The notes under the pieces: model-generated | The model's input: the letters and a program-made list of their open reading frames with translations, nothing else | What the model was told of the DNA's origin: nothing | Database searches by the model: none | Program-made: the position numbers and the translations under genes | From: Candidatus Sumerlaeaceae bacterium | Lineage (GTDB): Bacteria; Sumerlaeota; Sumerlaeia; Sumerlaeales; Sumerlaeaceae | Reading direction: 5' to 3' | Length of the DNA stretch: 36,740 nt | NCBI GenBank assembly: GCA_026419455.1 | Contig: JANZZJ010000214.1 | Coordinates: 1-36,740, forward strand | Shown: positions 9,427 to 19,528 of the stretch, piece by piece | Position numbering within the stretch: the first letter of the stretch is position 1 | How the letters are laid out: each line of letters opens with the position of its first letter

Positions 9427-10911
9427 ATGACTTCTGGTGAATTGTTAGAGCGTATTCAGCAACTCGTTGAGGAAGAGGGGGAACAGTCCATTGCAGCTTT
9501 GTGTGAAATCCTGAGGTGTCGGACTGTGAGTGGCGAAAGCGATCCTGAGAAAAAACAGGAAGCAGAGCGGGAAATCCGGCGTTGCTTGGAATACTTGGAA
9601 AAACTTGCCACCAGCATGGGCTTCGAATGGCGCAACCACGACAACCGCGTAGCTGTGGCCGAATTGCCGCACGAAGGTGAGTTTGTTGGCTTGCCTGTCC
9701 ACGTCGACGTGGTGCCCGCCGGCGATGGTTGGACCTACGATCCTTTTGCTGGTGAGATTGTTGACGGAAAGATTTATGGCCGCGGCACGCAGGACGACAA
9801 AGGACCTGTAATTCAGATGCTATGGGCGATGAAGATTCTCAAGCGGCTAGACGTAAAACTTCGTCGGGGGGTGCGGCTGATCATAGGCACTACCGAAGAG
9901 TTCGGTGAGTGGACCGACCTGGATCTCTATTTTCAGCGCGAGCCAATGCCGGCCATGGCTATTGTTCCTGATGCGGACTTTCCCGTGGTTAACGGCGAAA
10001 AGGGGGTTGTCAACGTTCAAATCCGGCTGAGATTTCCTTTGGGGGAAGGCCAAGAGGATGGCGAGATCCGACTTGTTCGTGTGGAAGGTGGGCGGCGCCC
10101 CAACATGGTGCCCGACCATGCCGAGGCGCTTTTCACCCGTGGTGACACGGAGGGCTTGGAAAATCTGCAGCGCGAACTCCAGCGTTTTCTTACTTCCGAA
10201 CCCAATGCACGGGCCGAAATTGTCAATAATCCCGAGGAAAACTATGTGAAGCTCGTTTTCCACGGCCGAAGCGCCCATGGAAGCCGACCAGAGTTGGGGC
10301 ACAATGCCGTCCTCGATCTCCTTTATTTTCTCGGTCAGAGCGCTTTCACTTCAGATGATGAAGCTGACGTGGCCCAGTTCATTTTCGCTAACGCCAGCGA
10401 TATGTATGGCAAAACCTTAGGTATAGATTCCGAGCATCCTTTCGTCGGAAGGACCACAGTGTCGCTAGGCATTTTCCGCTGGGATGATGAAGGGTTATCG
10501 GCAGTCCTCAACGTGCGTCCGACCTACGGGATGCCGGTACAGCGCGTGCTTGAGAACATCAAAAAGGCTGTGGACGATTTCGCGCAGGAACTTGGTATCG
10601 AAAGCGAGATAGGCTCACTTGCTCGTGAACCGTTTGATGCCATCTACGTGGACGAGTCGTCCGCGCCAGAGCTCATCGCCGCCCTGCGCGAAGCATATAC
10701 GACTGTTACCGGTAGGCCGTTCGAATTCCGGTCGATGGGCGGCACCACCTATGCTAAGGCGTTTAAGAAGGCTGTCAACTTTGGCCCCACGGATCCTGTC
10801 GAAGAGCCAGAAATGGCTCACCAACCCGATGAGCATGTACGCGTGGACTGCCACTTGCGCAACATCAAGCTTTATGCTTATGCGCTTGCACGTCTGTGCG
10901 GCGATGCGTAA
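9427..10911 (+). CDS. M20 family peptidase, PepV/Sapep-type dipeptidase
   Basis: Start ATG 9427 behind GAGGTGA (track ORF begins at 9298). Motifs VGLPVHVDVVPAGDGWTYDPF, GRGTQDDKGPVIQMLWAMKIL, GTTEEFGEWTDLDLYF, GRSAHGSRPELGHNA, SMGGTTYAKAF. Confidence 0.88.
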   Translation: MTSGELLERIQQLVEEEGEQSIAALCEILRCRTVSGESDPEKKQEAEREIRRCLEYLEKLATSMGFEWRNHDNRVAVAELPHEGEFVGLPVHVDVVPAGDGWTYDPFAGEIVDGKIYGRGTQDDKGPVIQMLWAMKILKRLDVKLRRGVRLIIGTTEEFGEWTDLDLYFQREPMPAMAIVPDADFPVVNGEKGVVNVQIRLRFPLGEGQEDGEIRLVRVEGGRRPNMVPDHAEALFTRGDTEGLENLQRELQRFLTSEPNARAEIVNNPEENYVKLVFHGRSAHGSRPELGHNAVLDLLYFLGQSAFTSDDEADVAQFIFANASDMYGKTLGIDSEHPFVGRTTVSLGIFRWDDEGLSAVLNVRPTYGMPVQRVLENIKKAVDDFAQELGIESEIGSLAREPFDAIYVDESSAPELIAALREAYTTVTGRPFEFRSMGGTTYAKAFKKAVNFGPTDPVEEPEMAHQPDEHVRVDCHLRNIKLYAYALARLCGDA

Positions 10912-10956
10912 AAGGTGGTCGTGGATTACCTGTCAGCTATGAACGAGTAGCGATTC

Positions 10957-11910
10957 ATGACACGCCCAAGAACAGCCGGTAGTTGGTGGAAAGTGGTATG
11001 GCGTCACCGCAATGCCTACCTCTTTATTGCACCTTTCTACGTACTGTTCTTGGTGTTTATGGTCTTTCCAATTGGTTTCAGTTTCTGGCTAAGCTTTCAA
11101 AAGTGGAATGGAATTATCTCGCCCACCTTCGTCGGGTTGAGCAATTACACCAATCTTCTGCGCGACAGCCTTTTTGGGCGCGCTTTGTCGAACACTATTG
11201 TTTTCACTGTCTTGACGGTGGCGACGTCGTCGGCCTTTGCCATTGTCCTTGCTGTTTTTCTTAATTCCGTAAGGGTTTTTCGTCATTTTTATCGAGGAGT
11301 GTTTTTCCTCCCCACCATTGTATCGCTGGTTGTCATCTCTTTGATTTGGAAGCTCATCCTCAATAGTGAGGTCGGGCTCATCAATGAAATGATCCAGCGC
11401 TTCGGGCATTTTTGGGCTTCGCTGACGGGTACGATGCCAGCATGGACGCAGCGGACATATCACTTTCTTGATAATCCGAGCCCGTGGGTGCCGCTGCTGA
11501 CCCTTGTTTTTGTAAACGTTTGGGGGGTGGTCGGATATAACACCGTGATATATCTTGCGGCGCTCCAAAGCATACCGCTCAATTTGTACGAAGCTAGTCG
11601 CATCGATGGCGCCACCCCGATCCAGCGCTTCTTTTTTGTTACGCTTCCGCTTTTACGCCCGGCCATTTACTTTGTGGTCCTGATCACCAGCATCGACTCT
11701 CTGCAAGTCTTTGTCCTACCCAGCTTGATGACCCCTAACAACCAGGCAACTATTTCCATTGTCTACTACGTGTTCCGCAACGCCTTTGAATTCTACCGCA
11801 TGGGATTTGCCTCAGCAGCGGCGTATGTCCTTTTTGCGCTGACGGCGGTGTTGGGGCTGACTATCCGCTTTACGCTGGGACGAGAGACCCGGTGGGTGCC
11901 AGAAGAGTAA
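10957..11910 (+). CDS. Carbohydrate ABC transporter permease (MalF/UgpA-like)
   Basis: 317-aa multi-TM ORF with the EAA-type loop YEASRIDGATPIQRFFFVTLPLLRPAIYFVVLITSI. Confidence 0.88.
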   Translation: MTRPRTAGSWWKVVWRHRNAYLFIAPFYVLFLVFMVFPIGFSFWLSFQKWNGIISPTFVGLSNYTNLLRDSLFGRALSNTIVFTVLTVATSSAFAIVLAVFLNSVRVFRHFYRGVFFLPTIVSLVVISLIWKLILNSEVGLINEMIQRFGHFWASLTGTMPAWTQRTYHFLDNPSPWVPLLTLVFVNVWGVVGYNTVIYLAALQSIPLNLYEASRIDGATPIQRFFFVTLPLLRPAIYFVVLITSIDSLQVFVLPSLMTPNNQATISIVYYVFRNAFEFYRMGFASAAAYVLFALTAVLGLTIRFTLGRETRWVPEE

Positions 11911-11990
11911 CTAGTTCCCTATTTCCCCAAGTGCCCGCAATGTTGAGGGGGATTCCCTATTCCCCATTTCTTCGCTAGGGCACCTAATCT

Positions 11991-12416
11991 CTATAAACTA
12001 TTCGGAACGTCGGGCGTGGCCTCCTGCTTTTTCCCCTGGTCGGAGCTGCAATTATCAAGATAAAACACGAGATTGTGGCAGCCAAGACCGTAAAACACTG
12101 TTAGGCGGCCCTGAACGCCGCCCACATTGAAAGTTGTCTCCACATTGCCCTTTTCGTTCATGAACTGGATCTCGGTGGGCGAAAGGAGCTCCTCGACCAT
12201 AGCTTCAGTTTCGTGAAAGGTGAGGGGACGATTTTCCATAGGAGGTTGCAGCTCACGCCCGATTCGCATGACGGGTGGGCTACCCACAAGATAAAGGACA
12301 GTAGTAGCCTGCCGCTGAGCAGCAAGACGCAAAAACTCGGCAAGCGGCATCCGTTGGGTGGATTTCTCCTCCATAGTCATGTCATCCCATGGGAGCGAGT
12401 TTGCAGTGCAGGGCAA
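11991..12416 (-). CDS. Small protein resembling the N-terminal (PAS-like) domain of PilT/PilU-type ATPases, no ATPase domain
   Basis: LAEFLRLAAQRQATTVLYLVGSPPVMRIGRELQPPMENRPLTFHETEAMVEELLSPTEIQFMNEKGNVETTFNVGGVQGRLTVFYGLGCHNLVFYL follows the PilT-N pattern; stops at 11991 without Walker motifs. Start may be internal (12380 or 12374). Confidence 0.65.
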   Translation of the reverse strand: MPCTANSLPWDDMTMEEKSTQRMPLAEFLRLAAQRQATTVLYLVGSPPVMRIGRELQPPMENRPLTFHETEAMVEELLSPTEIQFMNEKGNVETTFNVGGVQGRLTVFYGLGCHNLVFYLDNCSSDQGKKQEATPDVPNSL

Positions 12417-12764
12417 AAGAAAAAGGCGCGGGACGTGTGCGACTCAGGCCTGAATGACCTAAGCTAAGCCCACACGGACCGCGGACGATCGTCCAGGTAC
12501 CGGTCACGGTGAAGCCGATTTGGATTTGCTGCCCGATCCACCATCGTCCCGCGCTAAATAATTTTACAAATGCCCTGGCGGTTCAATCGTGAGAAAAAAT
12601 GGCCTGCTTTCGTAATCGCTCGTCGTCTTGTTCGAATTTTTCGTTGCCAAGGCTTTCTTTTGCTCGCGTGTATGATGATTTGAACTTGCCTGCATGGAAA
12701 AGAAGCTTCACTGCCCGAACAATTTTCTTTTCCCTGTGGCAAAAGTGACAATTTAGAAGCGAGG

Positions 12765-14048
12765 ATGAGCAGCGTGGCTCAAGCGGCGACCTCTCTAAGT
12801 CGTTTATCGGCGCGGGCGCGCCGAACCAGCGAACCTCAGATTTCGTGGCTACTCAAGAAGCCGCTCGAAAACCCCAATATGATCTCACTGGCTGCGGGGC
12901 TTGTGGACCAACAATCCTTGCCGGCTCAAGCTATACAAAAACTCGTCGCCATGCTGTTTAGTAATGAGGATGCCGCTAAGCGCGCTCTTCAGTACGGCAC
13001 GACAGAGGGGGAAGCCACTTTGCGCCACACTCTCGCCCACCGCCTTGAGGACCAAGGGCTTCCCGCTCCAATTGATCCTGAAAACATTGTCATCACCAAT
13101 GGCTCACAGCAGTTACTCTTTCTCGCCACCGATGTACTGGTGGATCCGGGGGATATTGTCCTCGTAGAGGATCCGACTTATTTCGTTTACATGGGCACCC
13201 TGGATTCCGTCGGTGCCCGTACTATAGGCATCCCCACAGATGACGAAGGCATCATTCCAGATGCTCTCGAGGAAACGTTGCGTTCGCTTGAGGCATCGGG
13301 CGAGCTTCCGAGGGTGAAAATTCTCTACGTAATGACCTATTTCCAGAACCCTAAAGGTTCGAGCCACACGTGGAAGCGCCGCGAGCAAATCTATGAGATT
13401 GTCGAGCGGTTTAGCTCTGATGAGCACTATATTTACATTCTCGAGGACGCCGCGTATTATGAACTGAAGTTCGAAGGGGAGGATGTTCCGTTCCTAAAAA
13501 CACTGGATTCCGCCAACGAGCGTGTCCTCCTAGCGATGACGTTCTCTAAAGCATTCGCCCCTGGCTTCCGCCTTGGCTATGGCTACCTGCCGTCCGAGCT
13601 CACGCCGCACATCCTCAACCAAAAAGGAAATCATGATTTTGGCAGCGGGAATCTTGCCCAGAATCTCATTTGTCACGCTCTTCAAACTGGAATTTTCGAT
13701 GAGCACGCTGCCATGCTGCGTCAGCGCTACCGGGCCAAGCGCGACCTTATGCTCGACGTGATCCGACGTCACTTTCCGCCGGAGGTGAAGTATCTGGAGC
13801 CCAAGGGCGGACTCTATGTGTGGGTCACTATGCCCGAGGGAATTTCGACGTCGCCCGGCAGCCGGTTCTTTGAGGAGGCCCTTGCCCGCGAAGTGCTTTA
13901 TGTGCCAGGTTGCTACTGCTATGCGCAGGAGGAGGGACGCCGTAAGCCCGATAACCAAATGCGCCTCTGCTATGCCTACATCCAAGAGGATCCGATGGTG
14001 GAAGGACTCAAGCGGTTGGCGGATGCCTGCGCTGCAGCCTTAACATAG
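12765..14048 (+). CDS. PLP-dependent aminotransferase class I/II (2-aminoadipate aminotransferase/LysN-like)
   Basis: 427 aa: MISLAAGLVDQQSLPAQAI, LQYGTTEGEATLR, ITNGSQQLLFLATDVLVDPGDIVLVEDPTYF, MTFSKAFAPGFRLGYGYLP. Confidence 0.88.
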   Translation: MSSVAQAATSLSRLSARARRTSEPQISWLLKKPLENPNMISLAAGLVDQQSLPAQAIQKLVAMLFSNEDAAKRALQYGTTEGEATLRHTLAHRLEDQGLPAPIDPENIVITNGSQQLLFLATDVLVDPGDIVLVEDPTYFVYMGTLDSVGARTIGIPTDDEGIIPDALEETLRSLEASGELPRVKILYVMTYFQNPKGSSHTWKRREQIYEIVERFSSDEHYIYILEDAAYYELKFEGEDVPFLKTLDSANERVLLAMTFSKAFAPGFRLGYGYLPSELTPHILNQKGNHDFGSGNLAQNLICHALQTGIFDEHAAMLRQRYRAKRDLMLDVIRRHFPPEVKYLEPKGGLYVWVTMPEGISTSPGSRFFEEALAREVLYVPGCYCYAQEEGRRKPDNQMRLCYAYIQEDPMVEGLKRLADACAAALT

Positions 14049-14089
14049 TATGCTCGAGGCGCCGGAGGGCGGGCAAATGCTCGCTTGGC

Positions 14090-15517
14090 TTAATCTTCGC
14101 CTCGTGAGGGAACACGAATGCCGAGCCGTTCGAATTTTTCGTACAAATGCCGACGTGAGATTCCACTGAGCCGCGCTGCTTCGGAAACATTGCCGCGCGT
14201 CGCTTCGATAAGTCTGCGGAAATACTCGCGTTCAAACTGTTCCCGGGCTTGCCGGTAGTCTAGATCCGCAACATTTTTCCAGCTCTGGACCGAAACCGGC
14301 GTCGTGCTCCTTCCATGCGCGCGGACGTCGGCTGGTAAATCTTCCAGCCCGATCGTCTCTTTTTCGCATAGGATGAGAAGGCGTTCGACAAGGTTCTCGA
14401 GCTCCCGCACGTTGCCCGGAAACGGATAGCGCTCCAGCGCCGCAAGGGCTTCGGCGCCGAAGGTTGGAACGTTGCGACTCAGTTTCCGAGCAGCCTTTGA
14501 TGCAAAATGTTCGATAAGAATAGGAATGTCTTCCCGTCGTTCGCGCAGCGGGGGCAGGGAGATCGAAATAACATTCAACCGATAAAAGAGATCGGCCCGA
14601 AATAGGCGTTCCCGCATAGCTTCTTCCAGGTCACGATTTGTGGCAGCAATCAGCCGAACGTCTACGGAAATTGGGCGCAGTCCGCCCACCCGTTGGATTT
14701 CGTGCTCCTGCAGCATCCGCAACACCTTTGCCTGGAGGGCAAGCGGCAGGTCGCCGATCTCGTCCAGGAACAGTGTGCCACCATTAGCAACTTCCACTAA
14801 ACCTAGTTTCGGGCGGTCAGCTCCCGTGAAAGCCCCCTTCTCGTATCCAAAAAGCTCGCTCTCCAGGAGAGTTTCGGGAATAGAAGCGCAATTGATCGCC
14901 ACAAACGGTGCGCGGGCCCGATTCGATTGCCGATGAATTGCTCGTGCGACGAGTTCTTTGCCGGTGCCACTTTCGCCGCGAATTAGCACCGCGGCGTCTG
15001 TCGGTGCAACTTTGGCGATCAGCGAGCGAAGTTCCCGCATCGGTGCGCTTTCCCCAACCAGCTCCATGACCTCGTAGGATCGAGTCAGCGTGCGGGTGAG
15101 CGCTTCGTTTTCTTCCTTGAGCCGGGTGCGTTCGGCCGCCCGCTCAACGACCAGCAGGAGCTCGTCCAGTTTAAAAGGTTTGGTGATGTAGTCATAGGCC
15201 CCGTCGCGCATCGCCTGAATGGCGCTTTCGACTGTCGCATAGGCAGTCATGATAATGACATTAGTTGTGGGGCTCACTTGACGAACGGTACGGAGAACTT
15301 CCAGACCGTTACCTCCGGGCATTTTTAGGTCGGTCACCACAACATCGGGTGGGAGCTCGCGAAGGTGCGCAAGCGCCTCTTGCGGCTGTGTGTAGGTGTC
15401 CACCCTAAAGCCAGCCTGCGAAAGCACTTTACGCAGGATGGTGCACATTCCCTCCTCGTCGTCGATGACGACAACGTGGGCGCCATGGGCGGCGCGGTTT
15501 GCAGCAGTTTCGCTCAT
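14090..15517 (-). CDS. Sigma54-dependent response regulator, NtrC family (REC-AAA+-HTH)
   Basis: 475 aa: receiver ([26 protein letters not shown]), Walker [19 protein letters not shown], Walker [15 protein letters not shown]-terminal Fis-type [29 protein letters not shown]. Confidence 0.95.
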   Translation of the reverse strand: MSETAANRAAHGAHVVVIDDEEGMCTILRKVLSQAGFRVDTYTQPQEALAHLRELPPDVVVTDLKMPGGNGLEVLRTVRQVSPTTNVIIMTAYATVESAIQAMRDGAYDYITKPFKLDELLLVVERAAERTRLKEENEALTRTLTRSYEVMELVGESAPMRELRSLIAKVAPTDAAVLIRGESGTGKELVARAIHRQSNRARAPFVAINCASIPETLLESELFGYEKGAFTGADRPKLGLVEVANGGTLFLDEIGDLPLALQAKVLRMLQEHEIQRVGGLRPISVDVRLIAATNRDLEEAMRERLFRADLFYRLNVISISLPPLRERREDIPILIEHFASKAARKLSRNVPTFGAEALAALERYPFPGNVRELENLVERLLILCEKETIGLEDLPADVRAHGRSTTPVSVQSWKNVADLDYRQAREQFEREYFRRLIEATRGNVSEAARLSGISRRHLYEKFERLGIRVPSRGED

Positions 15518-15570
15518 TGGACGCTATCGTTCAATAAGTTAAGGTAGTGCGTCAAGGACACCATGCGTCT

Positions 15571-16230
15571 CTACAGCGGCAGATCACGGTGAACCATGGG
15601 AACGAAGCGGACGGGTCCCAGCTTGCGGTGAACGTAGTGGCCTGGCTCAACATGGGTAATTTGGAGAAGCTCCTGCACGTCTTCGCCAACCGGGACAACC
15701 ATGATGCCCCCCACTTCGAGCTGCTCAAGCAGGGCTTCGGGCACACGTTCAGGAGCTGCTGTCACGATGATTTTGTCGAAAGGGGCTTCCTCGGGCAGTC
15801 CCTGCCACCCATCACGCACAAGGATACGCACGTTACGCAAACCCAAGGCTTCGAGGCGTCGTCTCGCCAAATCGGCAAGTTCCGGTACGATTTCCAGCGA
15901 CCACACTTCCTTTACCAGCTGAGCAAGAATAGCGGTCTGATAGCCAGTTCCACTTCCGACCTCCAGCACGCGATCGGTGCTCGACGGGCATAAGGCTTGG
16001 GTCATGAGGCCAACAACATAGGGCTGGGAAATGGTTTGCCCGTAACCTACCGGAAGCGGCCCATCCACATACGCCTGATCGCGTAGATCAGGGGGGACAA
16101 ACAGTGCGCGGTCCACCTTGCGCATCGCTTCGAGGACGAACATGTCGTTCACGCCCCGCCCCGCCACCTGTGTGGCAATCATCTCTTCATTAGTTTGAGG
16201 AATATCTGAATACCACGTCATCACTTTCAT
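15571..16230 (-). CDS. pcm: Protein-L-isoaspartate O-methyltransferase
   Basis: MIATQVAGRGVNDMFVLEAMRKVDRALFVPPDLRDQAYVDGPLPVGYGQTISQPYVVGLMTQALCPSSTDRVLEVGSGTGYQTAILAQL. Start at MKVMTWYSD (16230), preceded by AGAAGGTGATACC. Confidence 0.94.
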   Translation of the reverse strand: MKVMTWYSDIPQTNEEMIATQVAGRGVNDMFVLEAMRKVDRALFVPPDLRDQAYVDGPLPVGYGQTISQPYVVGLMTQALCPSSTDRVLEVGSGTGYQTAILAQLVKEVWSLEIVPELADLARRRLEALGLRNVRILVRDGWQGLPEEAPFDKIIVTAAPERVPEALLEQLEVGGIMVVPVGEDVQELLQITHVEPGHYVHRKLGPVRFVPMVHRDLPL

Positions 16231-16374
16231 GGTATCACCTTCTCTCAACCATTTGCCAAAGAAAAAACTGTGCCATATGCGCAACGTATCACGAAATGCC
16301 CCTTGCTTTCGCCCCGGGTTGGGTGGCCTAGGGACTAAAACTCGCTAGAAAAGGCGTTGTGCTTGCGCGGAATA

Positions 16375-16920
16375 TCAAAACTCGATGCCGCGGCGGGCTG
16401 GAACCCCTTGGTAGAAGTAATGCTTCACCAGTCGTACGTCCGAAACGAGATCAGCGCGTTCGATGAGCTCTGGGAAAGCCCCACGTCCTGTAAGGACCAA
16501 ATCGCCGTGGCGATGAGCGTCAAATTCGTCTACGAGCGAAAGTAATTCGACCGGCTTCAGTAGACCCGTAGCCACGCAGGTTACCGCTTCGTCACAAACG
16601 ATGAGGAAGTAGTGACGTGATCGGACCAGCTCTTTGGCCTTCGTAAGGCCGGCAAGTGCCTGTTCAAAATCTCCAGCTTCGTTGGAAAATCGAAAACGCC
16701 CGTCAGGCAGAAATCGCTCCTGCCCGAAAAAGAAAAGGTCAATCAGCGGAATCTGCCGAAGGATAAATCGTTCATGGTAATGTTCATTTTTTCCTTCGAA
16801 GCCTTTATCGAACTGAAGAAAAGCCACCCGCTCTCCAGCTCCGGCCGCCCGAATTGCCAGACCCACTGCCGCCGTGGTCTTTCCTTTTCCGTTTCCTGTG
16901 TAGACGTGTAGGTATCCCAC
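16375..16920 (-). CDS. cobO: Cob(I)yrinic acid a,c-diamide adenosyltransferase (CobO/BtuR/CobA)
   Basis: MGYLHVYTGNGKGKTTAAVGLAIRAAGAGERVAFLQFDKG, CDEAVTCVATGLL, LVLTGRGAFPELIERADLVSDV. Confidence 0.9.
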   Translation of the reverse strand: MGYLHVYTGNGKGKTTAAVGLAIRAAGAGERVAFLQFDKGFEGKNEHYHERFILRQIPLIDLFFFGQERFLPDGRFRFSNEAGDFEQALAGLTKAKELVRSRHYFLIVCDEAVTCVATGLLKPVELLSLVDEFDAHRHGDLVLTGRGAFPELIERADLVSDVRLVKHYFYQGVPARRGIEF

Positions 16921-16973
16921 AGTATCTTCTTTCGTCGGTTTTCACTTACCACAGGGGAACGTCGCTAATGCTA

Positions 16974-18437
16974 TCAGAGTTCTACCTTTGACCACCTGTC
17001 TGCTGCGTAACCGATGTACAGGATTGCACAGCGTACCAGCCAGTCAACGATGGTTCCCAAGACAATCCCGTAAATACCGAGTCCGAGGGGAAACGCAAGT
17101 AGGTACGAGGCACTAATTCTTACCACGAGATTACCGAGAAGTGATGCGAGCATTGGCGAAACAGTTTCGCCGGCACCGCGAAGCCCGCCACTCAGCGTCA
17201 TGGCAATGGCAAGGAGCGGCTGCTCCACTGCAGTGATCAGAAGAATGAGGTACGCCAGCTCGACCACTTCGGCTTCATTGCAGAAGAGTTGTAACAACTG
17301 GCGACCAATCACGACCAACGTCATCGCCACGGCGGACATTACGCCCACCGCTAATTTTGTAGTCTGGCGAAACGATTGGCGAGCCAACGAGACCGATCCG
17401 CAGCCGAGAGCCTGGCCAACGAGCGTTGCAGCGGCCGTGGAAAATCCCACCCCCGCCATAAACGATAGCGACTCCAGCCGCGTGGCCAGGGCATGTGCCG
17501 CCAGTGGAATGGTTCCAAGACGTGTGACGAAGCTGAAAAATACTAGAAACCCGATGCTGATGACAACCTCTTCCAGCAAAGAGGGCAGCGAGATTCTGCA
17601 GATGGTGCGTATGGTTTTGGAACACGGGCGCAAGTGGCGCAGGCGTAACACGGGGCCGTGCGATGCCCGAACCAAGTAGCAGGTGATAACTAGCGCTGCC
17701 AGTACAAGGGCGATGGCCGTGGATATGCCCGATCCAAAGAGCTTCAATTCGGGGAAGCCCCATTTTCCGTAAATAAGGAGATAATTGAAAAAAATATTAG
17801 AAATGTTCATTGCCAAGGCGATGTACATGGGGACGCTCGTGTTGCCTATAGCCCGAATGCTAGCAGCGCCCACAAAGAAAACCAGGCGCGGGATACTTGC
17901 GGCGAGGACGACGCGCATGTAGGGCACCGCGGTCGGAATGGTTTCCTCGGGAGTGTGGATGGCGCGGAGAAGCTGTGGCGTCCACAAGATCCCTCCCAGC
18001 GTGAGAAGGCCTCCGATGACAATTGCCAACAGCAGAGACTGTCCGCTGGCCTGCGCCGCCCCCTCGCGCGATCCTTCGCCCCAGCGCCGCGCAACCATGG
18101 CCGTGGTACCTCGTTCTATACAGCCAAGCGTCATATGCAGGCGCCAAAGCAACATCCCTGCTGCCGCAGCTGCCGCTATCGGAACGCTGCCATAGTAAGC
18201 TACCATAAAGGTGTCGATCATGAGAAGCAGGGTTTGCAGAAGGTTCTCTGCCACTGCTGGACTGGCAAGGCGCACGATCGTGCGAGTGAGGCTCTGGGGA
18301 CGGTCGCCGAAAACACTTCGGGCCATGCCTAAATCTTGGGCTATTACATCGGAAGTGCCCGAACGCAGCGCTGAGGCAGGAAAAGGGTTTTCGGCTGTAT
18401 TGGGTTTCATTCGGCTTAATCCTTGAATCCAGACCAT
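16974..18437 (-). CDS. MATE family efflux transporter
   Basis: 487-aa polytopic ORF: MIDTFMVAYYGSVPIAAAAAA, GFSTAAATLVGQALGCG, GGLRGAGETVSPML. Start may be the internal Met at 18410. Confidence 0.9.
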   Translation of the reverse strand: MVWIQGLSRMKPNTAENPFPASALRSGTSDVIAQDLGMARSVFGDRPQSLTRTIVRLASPAVAENLLQTLLLMIDTFMVAYYGSVPIAAAAAAGMLLWRLHMTLGCIERGTTAMVARRWGEGSREGAAQASGQSLLLAIVIGGLLTLGGILWTPQLLRAIHTPEETIPTAVPYMRVVLAASIPRLVFFVGAASIRAIGNTSVPMYIALAMNISNIFFNYLLIYGKWGFPELKLFGSGISTAIALVLAALVITCYLVRASHGPVLRLRHLRPCSKTIRTICRISLPSLLEEVVISIGFLVFFSFVTRLGTIPLAAHALATRLESLSFMAGVGFSTAAATLVGQALGCGSVSLARQSFRQTTKLAVGVMSAVAMTLVVIGRQLLQLFCNEAEVVELAYLILLITAVEQPLLAIAMTLSGGLRGAGETVSPMLASLLGNLVVRISASYLLAFPLGLGIYGIVLGTIVDWLVRCAILYIGYAADRWSKVEL

Positions 18438-18491
18438 TAATCACGAATAAGCGTGCTATAAGATATTCAAGAAGCGAGTGACTTATCCGCC

Positions 18492-19460
18492 ATGGGCAAC
18501 GTCATCGAAGAAGTTGCAGTATCTCTTGCCGACGAACTTGCGAAGGTCGACGAACACCTGCAGGAAATCATTCAAAGCGACACTCTTCTGGTGCGAGAAG
18601 TCGGCGAGTATGTTCTTTCGACCCGTGGCAAACGGTTGCGGCCTATTCTTTCCATTCTCGCGGCGAAGGTATTTAAGTATTGTGGCGACGACCACACAAA
18701 AGTTGCCACAGCGCTGGAACTGGTTCACTGCGCCACGTTGCTTCACGACGACGTAATTGACAAGGCTCCTCTGCGCCGCGGTTTGCCGACCGTGAATGCG
18801 CGCTGGGGCGACGACGTAGCCATTCTGATTGCCGACTATCTTTTCTCCCACGCCTTCAGTCTCGCCCTCAGCACATCCATGAGTCCCAAAGTTCTCAGTC
18901 TAATATGCCAGGTTACCGCCCGCATGTGCGAAGGCGAGATGTTCCAAATCGAAAAGCGCGATGCTATGCTGACACGCGACGATTACCTACGCATTGTGAG
19001 GGGAAAAACGGCATACCTTTTTAGCGCCTGCACGGCACTCGGGGCTATCCTCGCTCGAGCACCCGAACAGCAGGTTATGCTGCTCTCCGCCTATGGGCTA
19101 AACTTTGGCATCGCTTTTCAAATCACCGATGATACACTCGATCTCATCGCTTCTGACGATGAGATCGGAAAGCCACATTGGGCTGATATCCGAAACGGCA
19201 AGCAGACTCTTCCTGTCATCCACACGTTTGAATCTGCTTCCGATACGGACCGACAAAAACTCGTCGAGTGTTGGAATAACGGACGCAATCCCGAGGAAAT
19301 TGTTCCCCTTATTGAGAAATATGGGGGAATCGAACATGCTCTGGCCGAAGCACGCCGCTATGCGACGACGGCAAAAGAGCAACTGGCCGATTTTCCTACC
19401 TCGCCGCCGGTAAACATGCTTCGTAACTTGGCAGACTTCGTCGTGCAGCGACGCCACTAA
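18492..19460 (+). CDS. Polyprenyl (octaprenyl-type) diphosphate synthase
   Basis: 322 aa: GKRLRPIL, LLHDDVIDKAPLRRGLPTVNARWG, first and second Asp-rich motifs (DDVID; FQITDDTLDL). Confidence 0.93.
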   Translation: MGNVIEEVAVSLADELAKVDEHLQEIIQSDTLLVREVGEYVLSTRGKRLRPILSILAAKVFKYCGDDHTKVATALELVHCATLLHDDVIDKAPLRRGLPTVNARWGDDVAILIADYLFSHAFSLALSTSMSPKVLSLICQVTARMCEGEMFQIEKRDAMLTRDDYLRIVRGKTAYLFSACTALGAILARAPEQQVMLLSAYGLNFGIAFQITDDTLDLIASDDEIGKPHWADIRNGKQTLPVIHTFESASDTDRQKLVECWNNGRNPEEIVPLIEKYGGIEHALAEARRYATTAKEQLADFPTSPPVNMLRNLADFVVQRRH

Positions 19461-19528
19461 CCCGTTTCACTCCCCCCGATGTCCCCACGGCCTTGCTCGT
19501 CTGCTGCCTTCGCCCTGGCACCAAATCC

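Noticed and set aside
12417-12764. Possible ncRNA or sigma54 promoter in the 350-bp gap upstream of the aminotransferase
   Set aside because: No convincing -24/-12 element, strong hairpin or conserved RNA signature could be identified by eye.
15547-15993. 148-aa plus-strand ORF
   Set aside because: Antisense to pcm, which has unmistakable methyltransferase motifs.
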